NCBI GenBank assembly: GCA_038049695.1
Contig: CP142454.1
Coordinates: 18,298,501-18,362,500 of the forward strand
Direction of reading: 5' to 3'
DNA: 64,000 bases
Origin: Cinnamomum chago
Lineage: Eukaryota > Streptophyta > Magnoliopsida > Laurales > Lauraceae
Shown: positions 27,501 through 32,418 of the stretch, one piece after another
Layout of the letters: the number at the start of each line of letters is the position of its first letter
Numbering within the stretch: the stretch's first letter is position 1
The notes under the pieces: model-generated
What the model was told of the DNA's origin: nothing
Databases searched by the model: none
Seen by the model: only the letters and a program-made list of their open reading frames with translations
Position numbers and translations under genes: made by a program

Positions 27501-30373
27501 GTTCGACTCCTACTCTCTCCTTCAGAAAATTATGGGCATATGCACATCTTCCACACTATAGCGCATTTTTGTGATTGTGTGTGCAACCTCATCCTCGATA
27601 GGGGAGTGATGCACATGGTCCTGAAAGATGCTGTTGACAAGTTGAGCTTGCTCGTAGAGAAGCATTCATGCATGTACAAAATAGTATGGTTGAATGATGC
27701 TATGACCCATGTGGTTGAGAGATGCTTAATCACTTTCCAAGTCAACTTCTTTGAGGACTCAGTTTGGTGTGATGTCTCACACGTCTTGCTTAGGAGGCCA
27801 TGTCATGTGAACGCAGGCTCCAATATGACAGTGTCTTTGTTCGTGAGTGTGTATAAGAGACAAACGATCCACTTGGTCCTATAGAAGCCCTTTCTTTAAC
27901 CAGCAAAGATAGCAGAACACAAGGACCCAACAATAGATCAGGCAACTGCTTATTCGTTTGGTATATGCGATCTCTCAAAGTTTCAGAAAATGAATAACAT
28001 AAGAAAGAAGAGACTTGGCAGAAGTTGGATTTATGTAAGAAAAAGCCTAATTATCCAGGGGATCTAACAATACCAATAATTCCAGAACAGCAGTCGGTAG
28101 TGTTAGAAGAACCATGTGAATTATTGATAGGCAAATCCTTAGTTCTCATAAAATATCCAGCTGTTGATGTGCCTCATATTGATTTAAAGCGGTAGGGGGA
28201 TGAGGGGATGGGCGGTGGATGATGATTATCATCTAACAAAAAGATAGTGATGTTCTACAGATTTGTTGGTTCAGTCCCAACCAATAAAAGCTTCCAAGAG
28301 TTCAAAGTCGCATTGAACATTGAAGCACCTCTAGACCATCTGATGAACTAGTGTCTCCAATCTGCTTCTGGATGGAGGAACAGATCACATGATGAACAAG
28401 GGTGGTGAAGGAATCAATTAGATTAGCCAATCAAACGACGACTTGTATGGTGGATCTTCCATCCATCTTTAACTTGAGGGCAAGGTCTTCCTTAAAGTGA
28501 GGGAGAACTGATGTAGGGCATAGGCCAACCGGGCCTATTATTTGAAAGAAGGGACTCAACAAGGGTCCTACTTGGCTAACAAAATAGGATTTTAGAATTA
28601 TAATTTCATGTTTCTATAGTGATCGGCATGTTTCATGTGTAAAACCATGTTTTTGATTGACACTAAATTAGATGTTTTTGGCAGGTTATTCGACTACCTA
28701 TCCTATTTGCCCAAGCTTGTGCAATCAATTTTAATTAGTATTGAAGAAGTTATGACCCATTTACCTTTAGGCTGTATAGTTTTAAGCCTGAGGCTTAATT
28801 TTAGTTTTGATTGAATATCCTAGAATATGGTGGGCGATCTGGCGCTTTATATTAATTAGTTATTTTGAATTTTATTAATAGCCTGATGCACTGGCAAGAG
28901 ATTGTACTATTTAAATGGTTGTTGTTGGATTTTTCTCCATATGTATTTTTTGTGATTTTTTTTATTTTATAAAATTGACGTTGCCTTTAAGAAGAGAGTG
29001 ATCATTTAGGGTTTCCTAACTCCTGCAAGAAAACATGTAACACCTAGCCAAAGTTCCAGTCTTTCAAGGATCTTTTATGCCTCTGACATCTGAGCACCTC
29101 CTATGGTCGACTATTGAGCTGATTTTTCTCAAGGGCCAGCCGGGTACTGAAGGGACTTGGTCCCTGTACGGAATTAACCCTGTACCAACGGGCCCATGCC
29201 CTTTGCTCTTTCCCTAATTTTGTTTATGCTGCCATGATTCTGGAAGTTAACATGGATTTATTCTTTGGTAGAGAGCATTTTCTGTGGGATGTGTTAAGTC
29301 TGACCAGCCAATATACCCCAAAAGCTTAAGCTGTTAGGAAGCGGAAGACAAATCTATTTTACCTTCCCGCCACCGGAATGGAACAGCGTTCAAATTTGCA
29401 ACCCACACGTGTCTACCCACGCGATATGTGCCTGCCCATGCAACCTAGGGAAATAACGCCTCCGGCTTTGATACCATGTTAAGCTTGACTAGTCAATACT
29501 TCCCAAAAGCTCAAGCTGTTAGGAAGCGGAAGACAAATCTACTTAACAGGATGGATTACCATAGGTTTGTTCAATGGGAGAGCATATTTGAGTCTGCCTC
29601 GGTGTAATATACAGTTTCAGTTTTTTTTTGGAGCTGGTAATGATTTTGGTTCTCATGAATTCTAAAATTCTCCTCTCTTCTTCAAACAAGCTCAATTCAG
29701 CCGACATTTCATATGCAAATGCTCTATTTTGCGTTGTTATGGCTCTGCAATGTTTCTGCAGGGGAAGCCATCGACAACCAACATCATTTCTGGCACAAAG
29801 AGAAAAGCTGCATGTGTTGAGGATCTTCTGCAATTACCTAGTCCAAAGAAGGCCCATAAGAGCTGGAGCTGCGCTCTTTGTGAGGTGAGCACCACTAGTG
29901 AGAAGGGCCTGAAAGAACACATTGAGGGAAAGAAGCACAAAGCGAAGGAGAAGCAGCAGCAAGTAAAAGCTGTTGAAATTGGGAAGAAGGCAAAGTTCAC
30001 ATTCAAGTGTGAGCATTGTCGCATCAAGTGCAACAGCGAGCCTATGATGGTAGCCCATTTGAAGGGGAGGAAACATGCAGCGCGGGTGCAGGAATTGCTT
30101 AGTGGTGATGAGGCTGTCCCAGAAATCAAGAAAGACGTGAAATCAGAAGAGACAACTGCAGATGCTGAAAATGTGGAGCAGGGCAACATGGTGGCTGCAG
30201 AAACTAAGGAGGTGGTGATTGGTGAGGGAACTGAAGCAACAGAGGCACCAGTTATTAAGGAAGCTCAAGTGGTTGAAGGAGAGGAAGAGGAGGCAAAAAT
30301 GGGTGGAGCGGCAAGTCAGGATAATGTAGAAGGGCCTGAGTCACAGGTCGATGAGGAATTGACTGAAGAGTAA
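450..30373 (+). CDS. U1-type C2H2 zinc-finger protein, split by a ~28-kb intron (gene span)
   Basis: I infer one gene from exons at 450-528, 1050-1444, 1678-~1811 and 29762-30373. The N-terminus (MEFKYRAGEDPSFSF) is followed at about residues 46-98 by a highly charged helix rich in RREL/REEI/RRRELEEE, predicted coiled coil. The last exon carries GTKRKA, then two fingers of the form C-x2-C-x12-H-x5-H (WSCALCEV... and FKCEHCRI...), the spacing of U1-like, RNA-binding zinc fingers, and an acidic Glu-rich tail. Plant proteins with this same order (MEFKFRA start, charged helix, GxKRKA, paired WSCALC-type fingers) are familiar to me, which is why I join the halves. Likely nuclear and nucleic-acid binding; the precise role is unknown. 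Odd: exon 3 has no in-phase donor that joins directly to the last exon, so a small exon may be missing in between, or these could be two genes. Confidence 0.7.
529..1049 (+). repeat. Intron 1, made of about four tandem degenerate ~135-bp repeats
   Basis: The anchor GATCTGGGGG (or one-base variants) recurs at 623, 751, 896 and 1031, spacing 128-145 bp. Each unit has the same order: CT-rich stretch, an AAAGAA-GGATTTT block, a CTTGAAGACCCA-like block, a T-run, GATCTGGGGGTTTT(G/A)CAG, then GAGGGATTTTGGG. The last unit runs into the real exon 2, so each unit carries a copy of the 3' splice-site region. Confidence 0.8.
1050..1444 (+). CDS. Zinc-finger gene exon 2 (charged coiled-coil exon)
   Basis: The acceptor TTTTACAG|GAGGGA gives the phase needed by exon 1. 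The exon encodes residues 27-158, including MSAREALRRELEKDRIREE and RRRELEEEVRREM, a dense Arg/Glu heptad-like helix, then a Ser/Pro-rich linker. It ends with a strong donor, TTG|GTAAGA, at a codon boundary. G+C content rises sharply against the AT-rich surroundings, supporting coding status. Confidence 0.8.
1678..1811 (+). CDS. Zinc-finger gene exon 3 (3' end uncertain)
   Basis: The acceptor ATTCTGCAG|GTTCCTCTG continues the frame of exon 2 in phase 0: a hydrophilic Ser/Asp/Lys stretch with NKSSDEQERDAVGKDHG. The most credible donor is CAA|GTTAAG at 1812 (phase 2), but the last exon begins in phase 0, so either another exon intervenes or a weaker donor is used. The frame stays open to 2013 if the exon is not spliced there. 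Confidence 0.55.
2110..2449. mobile_element. Harbinger-like MITE (340 bp)
   Basis: The left end GGGCCTGTTTGTTTGCATTA is the inverted complement of the right end, TCTAATGCAAACAAACAGG followed by AGTTACAGGCCC, apart from a small insertion. GGCCTGTTTG-type termini are typical of PIF/Harbinger MITEs. A clean 3-bp duplication is not obvious, so the superfamily is tentative. No coding capacity. Confidence 0.55.
3085..3662. repeat. Degenerate minisatellite-like tandem array
   Basis: Blocks such as CTGCAAGCCCTTC, ACTTGATGACAATGACAATC and AAACTTGTTGG recur in the same order every ~90-110 bp, with substitutions and small indels. At least four or five units are recognisable. No protein is conserved across units. 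Confidence 0.6.
3979..4192. repeat. Tandem duplication, ~109-bp unit
   Basis: ATATGAAACTTCACA starts at 3979 and again at 4088. Both copies continue through ATCAGTT-TATGAGA-TGTTGAATGGT and GAATTAGGG-TC to GCAGACAAA/GTAGACAAA with point differences. An old head-to-tail duplication. Confidence 0.7.
4193..6650. other. Intronic stretch with no recognised gene
   Basis: AT-rich sequence with scattered short open frames, none showing a known domain. TGGTATCAGAAC at 4769-4780 resembles a tRNA-Met primer-binding site, so an old LTR-retrotransposon remnant may begin nearby, but no LTR pair was recognised. Confidence 0.4.
7221..7548. repeat. Tandem duplication, ~164-bp unit
   Basis: The block starting C(G/T)CTACTTGACCA at about 7221 recurs at about 7385. 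Both copies continue through CTCATTTAGCAA, TTTGATGCAAAGCT, GGTGCTAATCAATCTGA (or variant) and CAGTT(G/A)CAAGTTTG. Divergence is about 10-15% by eye. Confidence 0.7.
7763..8696 (-). repeat. Ty3/gypsy-type LTR (probable 3' LTR) interrupted by a hAT MITE
   Basis: The stretch opens TGATGCAACCCTAG and closes GGCTTGCATCA, giving the inverted termini TGATGC/GCATCA. Immediately to the right, read on the - strand, is the purine-rich tract CCAACCTAGGGAGAAA, placed like a polypurine tract before a 3' LTR. Without the MITE at 8032-8457 the LTR would be about 500 bp. A related sequence stands alone at 51403-51871. Confidence 0.5.
8032..8457. mobile_element. hAT-type MITE, rich in GGGTC/CCGGGT motifs
   Basis: The left end TAGGGATATAGATGGTTCC is the inverted partner of the right end, GGTTCCGGTTC...TAGGGATGTAAACAGG when read on the opposite strand. 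Flanking 8-mers TTCTTTTC and CTCTATTC match at 6 of 8 positions, consistent with a decayed 8-bp hAT duplication. The interior is dense in GACCCG/CGGGTC, common in plant hAT MITEs. Sits inside the gypsy LTR. Confidence 0.55.
8697..10325 (-). pseudogene. Decayed Ty3/gypsy internal region with protease-like remnant
   Basis: On the - strand at 10077-9835 a frame reads CHVIEDSGNCKSVITHHTVE, the pattern of gypsy retropepsins (CNVIVDxGSCxNVVS...) with the catalytic D and an altered motif. Further left are basic and His-rich fragments and no reverse transcriptase, so most of pol is missing. Frames are broken throughout. Confidence 0.5.
10610..11062. repeat. CCCACCATACTACTAC-rich degenerate repeat and microsatellite
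   Basis: ACCCATGTCA, CCCACCATACTA and CTACTTCTTCC motifs recur irregularly to about 10960, followed by CTT-rich sequence and an (ATT)n run at about 11036-11062. Open frames here reflect low complexity. Confidence 0.6.
11870..12389 (-). pseudogene. Ty3/gypsy gag fragment, distal half
   Basis: Read on the - strand, fragments such as LNVKLEIHEFNGGM, then YEVATKLKGMAADWW, KMKKQRRGYFLQLDFTQS and LQTIQQGDRTLMDMQ follow the order of a Ty3/gypsy Retrotrans_gag domain (target-strand motif, RxxAxxWW, P-xxY/F-TQ, LRQG-xS-V-Y). Frameshifts and stops are frequent. It is separated from its N-terminal part (18218-18355) by the copia insertion at 12390-18217. Confidence 0.65.
12390..12679 (+). repeat. Copia-1 5' LTR
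   Basis: Begins TGTTAAACAGGCCCC and ends TTGAGTTTGTCA, directly abutting the primer site. CCTATATATTGAGG at about 12571 is a plausible TATA region. Internally the block ATTAGATTG(G/A)TTTCCTAACTTAGA occurs twice, an old duplication shared by both LTRs. Confidence 0.92.
12680..12691 (+). promoter_or_regulatory. Copia-1 primer-binding site
   Basis: TGGTATCAGAGC, complementary to the 3' end of initiator tRNA-Met, immediately follows the 5' LTR. Confidence 0.92.
13322..14947 (+). pseudogene. Copia-1 gag, protease and start of integrase
   Basis: The ATG at 13322 begins MEKSEVTLIRFMGKNYPAWS, the usual copia gag (UBN2) start. Two CCHC knuckles follow (CYICQKFGHIATQC and CSYCKKSGHIISEC), then the aspartic protease motif FLDSGASNHM, the pre-integrase motif LWHKRLGHPNP, and the first integrase aspartate in HSDVW. 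A TGA at 14945 replaces the glycine that follows HSDVW in the related element at 55292-60755. The coding strand is that of the element, so its product was the structural and early catalytic part of the polyprotein. Confidence 0.9.
14948..15595 (+). pseudogene. Copia-1 integrase core remnant
   Basis: The same frame continues with FVTFIDDFSRFTWVYFLHSK, ILRSDLGGEYVSS (second catalytic Asp) and the region around the third acidic residue, where NGVAKRKN has Lys in place of the usual Glu of NGVAERKN. An in-frame TAG lies at 15191. The region ends at TAA 15593-15595 just after the conserved RNV-FF motif. Confidence 0.88.
15596..16898 (+). pseudogene. Copia-1 reverse transcriptase remnant
   Basis: Same frame: linker rich in PPP, then YRxARLV-like, VDVKNAFLHGDLKEDIYMRL, LYGLKQAPRAWFEKF, LLVYVDDIVITG (YVDD catalytic motif) and LVGSLIYLTITRPDISFAV. 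Stops at 16004, 16382, 16571 and 16598 disable it. It ends at the MITE insertion point. Confidence 0.9.
16899..17397. mobile_element. hAT-type MITE (499 bp) inside the Copia-1 RNase H region
   Basis: Terminal inverted repeats TAGAGGTGTAACGG / ...TATACCCCTA are imperfect partners, and the flanks carry a perfect 8-bp duplication GTTTTTTC at 16891-16898 and 17398-17405, the hAT hallmark. The interior consists largely of CGGTTCGGTTAACCG-type motifs on both strands, so it can fold back on itself. There is no transposase. Removing the element plus one duplication leaves the copia frame continuous. Confidence 0.92.
17406..17902 (+). pseudogene. Copia-1 RNase H remnant
   Basis: After the MITE come AYSDAD, SLISWKCKKHDKVSKSSTEA and EYRAMSAACSEIFWLRGLL, then a frameshift near 17650 to LYADNTSAIRITENLIFHER and TKHIEVDCHFIRDEL, ending DSPASI and TGA. 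TGA codons replace Trp in DWAG and Gly in TTGW. Confidence 0.9.
17899..17928 (+). promoter_or_regulatory. Copia-1 polypurine tract with G-run
   Basis: TTTGAGAGGGGCGGGGGC followed by about a dozen G sits at the normal polypurine position but is longer than usual. The first bases (TGT) of the 3' LTR seem overwritten by G. Confidence 0.8.
17929..18217 (+). repeat. Copia-1 3' LTR
   Basis: Starts TAAACAGGCCCCAAG and ends TTGAGTTAGTACA, matching the 5' LTR along its length with scattered substitutions, a small indel near 18110 and a cluster of changes near 18143. Confidence 0.92.
18218..18447 (-). pseudogene. Ty3/gypsy gag N-terminus and primer site
   Basis: On the - strand an ATG at 18355 starts MENNATNIPNPRDAKIRELH, ending at the copia insertion. 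It continues conceptually into the gag fragment at 12389-11870. Upstream, TGGTATCAGAAC (18447-18436, - strand) fits a tRNA-Met primer site. Confidence 0.55.
18450..20035. other. Intronic stretch with no recognised gene
   Basis: AT-rich. CTAGGGATGACAATCGATTG at about 18723 looks like a hAT-type terminus, but no partner end was found. The rest may include the 5' LTR of the gypsy remnant; I cannot define it. Confidence 0.35.
20040..20235. repeat. Repeat-derived block rich in ATATCGGCC motifs
   Basis: AATATCGGCCGAGATATCAG, TATTGGCCGAGATGGGCC and CGGTATCGACCGATT form a dense set of near-palindromes. It looks like the end of a transposable element, but no boundaries or duplication could be set. 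Confidence 0.4.
20240..21088 (+). mobile_element. L1-type LINE 3' fragment
   Basis: Broken frames show VYIPDRGGG-like and FS-V-SF-like pieces, then CPMCLREEE, a stop, and VDHLMVNCK, the zf-RVT zinc-binding motif found at the C-terminus of plant L1 reverse transcriptases. The 3' end is AATAAAAGTAACCATT followed by an A-rich (AAT)n tail to about 21083. Strongly 5'-truncated. Confidence 0.75.
21089..22335. other. Intronic stretch with a (GAT)n microsatellite
   Basis: No coding homology seen. About nine GAT repeats lie at 21716-21742. Confidence 0.5.
22340..22880 (-). mobile_element. LINE RNase H fragment
   Basis: On the - strand FNVDGATRDKPGGTEGVI (RNase H catalytic Asp region) is followed by SIRVSFKHVGPAANSMADSL, the C-terminal RNase H motif of plant L1 elements. 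Frames are broken. Confidence 0.65.
23595..27050 (+). mobile_element. Copia-3: heavily decayed Ty1/copia element
   Basis: The primer-site-like TGGTATTAGAGCC at 23595-23607 is followed by integrase remnants near 24360-24560 (GGEYMSAEF), RT blocks RIGSKWVCSNKVKPDGTLDQ (25391), KNTFLHGDFHQTIYMR (25609) and IVYMDDIIISG (25799), then RNase H pieces DADWASCP (26287) and FHERTKHIEVDCHFIRE (26548). The polypurine tract TTTGAGGGGGAG at 26808-26819 leads into TGTAGAGACAG, the start of a 3' LTR with CTATATAAA at about 27042. Frameshifts and stops are everywhere. The 5' LTR and the 3' LTR end could not be matched, so boundaries are approximate. Confidence 0.8.
27430..28508 (+). pseudogene. Ty3/gypsy pol fragment (protease region) and 3' end
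   Basis: A frame open to 27884 reads CNLILDRGVMHMVLKDAVDK, then LLVEKHSCMYKIVWLN and VWCDVSHVLLRRPCHVN, the order of gypsy retropepsin and the segment leading to RT. The remainder to 28500 is degenerate. CTTGAGGGCAAGGTCTTCC and GTGAGGGAGAAC precede TGATGTAGGG at 28509, as in gypsy 3' ends. RT and integrase are absent. Confidence 0.6.
28509..29045 (+). repeat. Probable Ty3/gypsy 3' LTR
   Basis: Begins TGATGTAGGGCATAGG directly after the polypurine-like tract. GAAGAAGTTATGACCCATTT at 28743 resembles GAAGTAGTTATGACCCATTT at about 6706, so a related LTR piece lies near 6660-7090. The 3' boundary is approximate. Confidence 0.45.
29292..29548 (-). mobile_element. Miniature LTR retrotransposon (SMART/TRIM-like, 257 bp)
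   Basis: Two ~72-bp direct repeats (29292-29363 and 29477-29548) start TGTTAAG(T/C) and share AAGCTGTTAGGAAGCGGAAG. Read on the - strand, the 5' LTR is the right copy and is followed at once by TGGTATCAAAGCC (29476-29464), a tRNA-Met primer site. The interior is only 113 bp with no open frame, ending in a purine-rich CCGGTGGCGGGAAG next to the left LTR. A perfect 5-bp duplication GGATG flanks it (29287-29291 and 29549-29553). This fits the SMART/TRIM class of non-autonomous LTR elements and lies ~210 bp before the zinc-finger exon. Confidence 0.85.
29762..30373 (+). CDS. Zinc-finger gene last exon: two U1-type C2H2 fingers and acidic tail
   Basis: The acceptor TGTTTCTGCAG|GGGAAG opens 203 codons. 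GTKRKA near residue 11 of the exon looks like a nuclear localisation segment. Finger 1 (about residues 37-59) has CALC, then H and H spaced x12 and x5; finger 2 (83-105) has CEHC with identical spacing. Both belong to the U1-type, double-stranded-RNA/RNA-binding finger family. Lys-rich linkers follow each finger, and the last ~90 residues are acidic (many Glu/Val/Ala). TAA at 30371-30373 lies within GA|GTAAGT, a near-perfect donor sequence, so an alternative 3' exon is conceivable. Confidence 0.9.
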   Translation, partial: GKPSTTNIISGTKRKAACVEDLLQLPSPKKAHKSWSCALCEVSTTSEKGLKEHIEGKKHKAKEKQQQVKAVEIGKKAKFTFKCEHCRIKCNSEPMMVAHLKGRKHAARVQELLSGDEAVPEIKKDVKSEETTADAENVEQGNMVAAETKEVVIGEGTEATEAPVIKEAQVVEGEEEEAKMGGAASQDNVEGPESQVDEELTEE

Positions 30374-32384
30374 GTGTGGAACTGTGTCTTAAAGAGGCAA
30401 TTGTGTTGGACATGAACAGAAGCTGATGGTACTTCAATCACCAAGGTACTGTATACATGTTGTTCAGTAAGGGGTTCTGTGTATTGAGTTATAATTTGGA
30501 TTGGAGACAATTTGCTTGTAGGGAGAAACATGAGTGTAGGAGTTGATGAACTTTCAATGGCTTAAGCACTGTAGTTTAAATTAAGTATCATTATTGGGAT
30601 ACTACGGACCTAATGATCAATCTAACAGCATTACGTTTGGCACCCACCCCTATGAATTGGCAACCACCCTAATTTGATAAGTGCCAAAACTTTTTCTATC
30701 AGTTGGATTGATCATTATTCATTAGAAAAGAACAAACAGAAGGCACTTCATCTAACGGGAAACCACTATTTTGATAGGCTAGTATGACTGGGTGACACCC
30801 ATTTTATGAATGCAACTCACGTGGGTTAGCTTGAATATAGAAAAAGGGAAATGCTACATGGCCCGAAAATGGGGACCGGGTGCTGGCCCGGTCCCCACCA
30901 TTTTCGGGCCGACTAGACTTTTCGATAGAAAAATCATACTTTTAACCCAGCCCGAATGAGACGTGTGCAAAACTAGTCTAACCCTAATTGCAAATACCTT
31001 TATCACGAACACTATACTTTTTGGTTGAGTCACAAAGAGTTTATTTTGTCAGGTTTATTTCTTCAATAAGGATAATATTCACCTGTGTATGGTGTATGTA
31101 TGTACACGTGTGCATGTGCACCCATGCGTGTCTGCTATATATAAAGTTGGGCAGTTGCCCAAGCTCAAGCATGTGCGATCGAGCCACATCCAGATCAAAC
31201 AAGCCAATTTCACTTGTTTATGAGGCTTACCATCCAGTTTCGGGTTTGGCCCAACTCAAGCTGCATCCATAGAAGGTGCTCAGATGTCAGTGGCAGGTTT
31301 TATTTTGCTCGATCTTTCTTTCACTGCTGTGCTGTGATACGGTAACCGTGCTAGCCATATTGACTACCAGATAACTAGAAAGCCTCACCATCTCACAGAT
31401 CATATAATAGTAGGTAACATGTTTACTTTTTATGTTTCTTTTTTGGAATAACTGTTTTTTAAGAGTCAAACGTGATTTCTGAAGAAGAATCAATCAAAAT
31501 ACACAAACAAGTCTCTCAACTGCCCCATAAAGATATTGAAGTAGGAAAAATAAAAGACATGATAAGTCACACAATTACTACATGGGTGTCAATAGGGTTA
31601 GGTGAAAAAGTAGGGCTCACAAAGCCTTAGAGGGAAAAGGCTTAAATGACGATGAATTATTCCATTTATTACGTCTGTCCAATTCAATTATACATTTCAT
31701 ACTTTGATTTGTTTTAATACTCAATTTACAATAAATTGGTTCATGATTAGAATTAATAAATATCTAAACATTCAGTTGCTAATGATTCCCAACTATACAT
31801 GAAATGCCATTGACTACTACAAGGTCTGTTACATCATATATATTAGTTGAGTATGAAAACAAAGTATATACACCACAATCAAAATCAACATTTGTTTTAG
31901 TAGTTATATTTCTTTGGATACTCATCCATCGTCTACAGGGTTTAAAAATAAAAAATAAAAAATCATGCTTAAGATTCTCCTGAGGCCAATGCGGTAGCGG
32001 GCACCAACATTGGACCTTGAACAGAGCCCAGACTTTTGGTGAATCAGATTGATCCAGTCAGCCCCACAACCATCTATTCATAATAGACCAATAGGAATTT
32101 GGCTCAAGATAAACTGCCTGGAAGAGAATCCACATTTACATCGAAAATGGCACATGTAAAATCTGTAATCTCTTTTTTAGAGACAACACTATTTTACTTC
32201 ACCCATGGCTTTAGAATGGTGGTTGCCAATGGCCATGCAGTTTAGGATCTTCTGGTACACCACAAGAGTGTACTTGGAAAGTCTTATCAAGTAGTAGCTG
32301 TTTGACAGGGAACATTCAGGGTTGGAGATATTCGGGTTGGATCTTGCCTTCTTACTCCTTTAGTTTAATCAACTGAACTGCTGC
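30374..32384. other. Intergenic region between convergent genes
   Basis: Contains the 3' flanks of both genes, the hairpin at 30860-30910, and otherwise AT-rich sequence without recognisable coding or mobile-element domains. Confidence 0.6.
30860..30910. repeat. Strong GC-rich hairpin downstream of the zinc-finger gene
   Basis: GGCCCGAAAATGGGGACCGG pairs with CCGGTCCCCACCATTTTCGGGCC across a six-base loop, with only a 3-base bulge. The stem is over 20 bp. It could be a MITE core or a transcript-end structure. Confidence 0.7.
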
Positions 32385-32418
32385 TCAAAAATGAAGACTT
32401 CTTGAAGCAAGTGATGCC
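32385..32418 (-). CDS. MMS19: MMS19 exon P (last coding exon)
   Basis: 34 nt: completes Trp, then ASLASRSLHF and TGA. Acceptor TGCCAG|GGCATC. Too short to be found by open-frame length; identified from the conserved C-terminus RCRQAW-AS-A-RSL-F and matching phase. Confidence 0.9.

Larger units (their letters stand above)
1812..29761 (+). other. Presumed giant intron 3 of the zinc-finger gene (~28 kb), filled with repeats
   Basis: The stretch between the N-terminal and zinc-finger halves holds only mobile-element coding remnants, MITEs and simple or tandem repeats, listed separately. I found no host-gene exon in it, though a short missing exon cannot be excluded. Confidence 0.6.
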
